NCBI GenBank assembly: GCA_965178125.1
Contig: OZ237739.1
Coordinates: 434,001-498,000, forward strand
Reading direction: 5' to 3'
Source of the DNA: Bilabrum cf. latius
Lineage: Eukaryota; Bigyra: Bicosoecida; Bigyra; Bicosoecida
DNA: 64,000 bases
Below are positions 62,317 through 64,000 of the stretch, one piece after another. The translations under genes were made by a program, and so were the position numbers. Below the pieces are notes generated by a model. That model was not told the DNA's origin and did no database searches. It saw only the letters and a program-made list of their open reading frames with translations. Position 1 is the stretch's first letter. Each line of letters starts with the position of its first letter.

Positions 62317-64000
62317 CAGAGTGCCTTCCGCAAGCTACAGCACCGCCGTCAGCTCCACCACCTGCCCCACCGCCACGCGCCCGGGACCCGCCACACTAGG
62401 ATCCTCCACGCTCGCGTTCCACACCAATCCAGGACCAGGCACTGACACGGCCGTCGACTCAGGCGCCTCGGAGCTCTCGTTCCGGCTCACCCCGTACGAG
62501 CTGCCCACCACCGGGTGCGAGCTCCACTCCACCCGCACGTCCGTCGGCACCGTCGTGCCAGATGCAGCCGCGTCCGTCAGACGCACGCGGTACACCAGCA
62601 CAGAGCTGCTCACCACAGACTCCAACACGGCCCACTCGCCGCTCGTGCTGTGCCCGATCACCGACCCGCTCGTCTCGCGGTTGTACCGCTCCGTCCCGTC
62701 CACCACCACAGACTCCACCACGTACGACGGGCCCGGCAGCGACGCGTCCACCAGCCGCACCCAGTACGCCTGGTTGTATCCCGCGCCCTGCGTCGCGTTC
62801 ACTACCACCACCATCTGCACCACGTCGCCTCCGTCGCCCACCGCGCTGGCAGGACTCACAGACACAGACACATCCGGCTCCAGCACAGACAGGCTCGCCG
62901 ACTCGGAGCTCATCGTCTCCTGCGTCACGAATGCCGCATCCACATCGATGCTGGCCCCGCGAGACACAGCGCTCACGTTCTCCACGGTCGCCTCCAGCAC
63001 CACCTCCAGGATCTCCCCGGCGCCAGACACGCCCACGTCCCGGTCCACATTGCGCAGCACGCACAGAGGCGCCCGGTACCACGACGCCAATGGACCGCCC
63101 AGACGCACCACAGACAGCCCGGACAGGTCATCCAGATACGACTGCACGCCAGACCCGCCCGACCCCACACCGCTGCAGCTCGACACCAGCACGCTGCTCG
63201 GCGACGAGTCAGTGCTGCCGTTCACCACCACGCGAGCCGACACCACCCGACGCAGACCGAGACCACTCACCAGCGACGATCCCGGCACAGACACGTTCAG
63301 CACCGCATCGCTCATGCGGGCTTCCGGCAGAGCCACGCTCACGTTCACAGTCACCACGCTGCCCACCACCACGTCCAGGCCGCCAGATGTCGCGCCGTCC
63401 GAAGACACAGACAGGCTCAACGATGGCGACCCCACGCTCAGCGACGATGCAGACGTGGTCGATACCACGGACTCGTTTCGGGACTCAGACGGGCTGGGAT
63501 GGCTGCCCCACCGCACGCTCACGAAAGGCACAGGGTACGATGCCCCGGCCTCCACGTCCGACGACACAAGCACCTCCCACTGCACGGCCAGCACCTGACC
63601 CGCTCCCACCTCGCTCAGCACAAGCACCGCGTCGGCCAGCGACGCAGACCCGCCTGCCACCAGCGACCCGTTCACCCACACGCGACCCATAGAGTACACC
63701 GGAGCCCCCGTGGCCGTCAAGCTCACGTTCGCCAGCACCGAGTCCGCAACCACCACGTCAAACACAGACGCGCCCGCCGACGCGATGGGCCGCAGCACAG
63801 TCGAGAACAACAGAGAGTCCCCGCCGTCCACGTCAGATAGCACCGACGGAAGCAACACATCCGGCCGAGACAGGCCCTGCCCCGCCACCGTCAAAGTCAC
63901 GCTCGAGTTCGTCACGGCAGGCACCACGTCCAAGCTAGACACAGACGCGATCACGCTAGACGTCGACCCGGCCGCCGCGTCCCGAAGCACGCGCCCGCCC
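60874..64000. repeat. Contig 3 segment matching 3059-6185
   Basis: All unit-specific markers seen in 3059-6185 recur here at an offset of 57,815 (ttattcac near 61100, ccggaagcc near 61673, gccatccg near 61878, gactcagg near 62456, cccatagag near 63687). No difference was noticed. It continues beyond the window. Confidence 0.75.
62335..63999 (-). CDS. Giant Ig/DUF11-like repeat protein, unit 23 (partial, runs off right edge)
   Basis: C-terminal part of a unit (about residue 421 to the TAG at 62335), open to the right edge; the N-terminal part lies outside the window. It has Met524, Asn860 and Glu934, the same combination as unit 3. It covers modules B2, A3 and B3 and the start of the next A1. 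Confidence 0.57.
   Translation of the reverse strand, partial: GGRVLRDAAAGSTSSVIASVSSLDVVPAVTNSSVTLTVAGQGLSRPDVLLPSVLSDVDGGDSLLFSTVLRPIASAGASVFDVVVADSVLANVSLTATGAPVYSMGRVWVNGSLVAGGSASLADAVLVLSEVGAGQVLAVQWEVLVSSDVEAGASYPVPFVSVRWGSHPSPSESRNESVVSTTSASSLSVGSPSLSLSVSSDGATSGGLDVVVGSVVTVNVSVALPEARMSDAVLNVSVPGSSLVSGLGLRRVVSARVVVNGSTDSSPSSVLVSSCSGVGSGGSGVQSYLDDLSGLSVVRLGGPLASWYRAPLCVLRNVDRDVGVSGAGEILEVVLEATVENVSAVSRGASIDVDAAFVTQETMSSESASLSVLEPDVSVSVSPASAVGDGGDVVQMVVVVNATQGAGYNQAYWVRLVDASLPGPSYVVESVVVDGTERYNRETSGSVIGHSTSGEWAVLESVVSSSVLVYRVRLTDAAASGTTVPTDVRVEWSSHPVVGSSYGVSRNESSEAPESTAVSVPGPGLVWNASVEDPSVAGPGRVAVGQVVELTAVL

Larger units (their letters stand above)
1..64000 (-). repeat. Tandem array of 2,943-bp protein-coding units
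   Basis: The same 2,943-bp sequence recurs head to tail; landmark GTG codons (rightmost base) fall at 1558, 4501, 7444, 10387, 13330, 16273, 19216, 22159, 25102, 28045, 30988, 33644, 36587, 39530, 42473, 45416, 48359, 51302, 54245, 57179, 60113 and 62316. Spacing is 2,943 except across the two N runs (2,656 and 2,203) and for the two shortened units (2,934). Units differ by only scattered single-base changes. On the minus strand each unit reads as 981 codons with one TAG. Within a unit, motifs recur three times: D-G-G-D at residues 146-149, 478-481 and 809-812, and S-H-P at 266-268, 586-588 and 914-916. The unit is therefore a trimer of a ~327-residue module. There is no non-coding spacer. 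The array runs off both window edges. Confidence 0.97.

Noticed and set aside
1-64000. Non-coding satellite DNA
   Set aside because: A unit length divisible by three, an indel-free frame in all units, an in-frame 9-bp deletion in the only length variants, and an excess of synonymous differences all point to coding sequence.
1-64000. CRISPR array, rRNA or tRNA genes, insertion sequences
   Set aside because: The repeats are kilobases long without spacers. No rRNA- or tRNA-like sequence, transposase or terminal inverted repeats were seen.

Overview
The window is one continuous tandem array. Apart from two 200-base runs of N, every base belongs to a 2,943-bp (981-codon) unit repeated head to tail about 21.7 times. 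All units are read on the minus strand. Because the unit length is a multiple of three, the frame stays in register from edge to edge. The frame enters at the right edge and leaves at the left edge, so neither end of the gene is here. No RNA genes, mobile elements, promoters, ribosome binding sites or genuine intergenic spacers are visible.

The minus-strand product is rich in Ser, Val, Gly, Ala and Asp and looks like stacked beta-sandwich (Ig-like) modules. Its layout resembles the DUF11-type repeats of giant adhesins (V-rich strand, L-P-E/A-G-T turn, then D-x-D-G-G-D and a W-x-S-H-P segment); this family link is inferred from motifs, not a search result. Each 981-residue unit is itself three diverged copies of a ~327-residue module pair. 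About 70% of its Asn residues (19 of 27) lie in N-x-S/T sequons and lysine is nearly absent (2 per unit). Very high GC, dense sequons and no bacterial gene signals suggest a GC-rich microbial eukaryote and a secreted or surface giant glycoprotein. The species cannot be named.

The most interesting feature is an in-frame TAG once per unit, inside a beta strand of the repeating module. Two adjacent units carry a second TAG where all others have GAG (Glu), and three units carry one where all others have CAG (Gln). TAA and TGA never occur in the frame. Either TAG is a sense codon here, or the array is decaying. If TAG is read, the window alone encodes more than 21,000 residues.

Layout: contig 1 (1-31967), gap (31968-32167), contig 2 (32168-60673), gap (60674-60873), contig 3 (60874-64000). 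Neither gap length is right: the repeat phase requires 487 and about 940 missing bases, each plus whole units. The 8.3 kb before gap 1 reappears after it, and contig 3 matches 3059-6185, so the joins may be unmerged overlaps or duplicate contigs. Units 20 and 21 (54264-60113) carry a diverged, AT-richer 141-bp patch with a 9-bp in-frame deletion. Unit numbers below run left to right, so unit 23 is the most N-terminal on the minus strand. Residue numbers count from the GTG six codons after each shared TAG.
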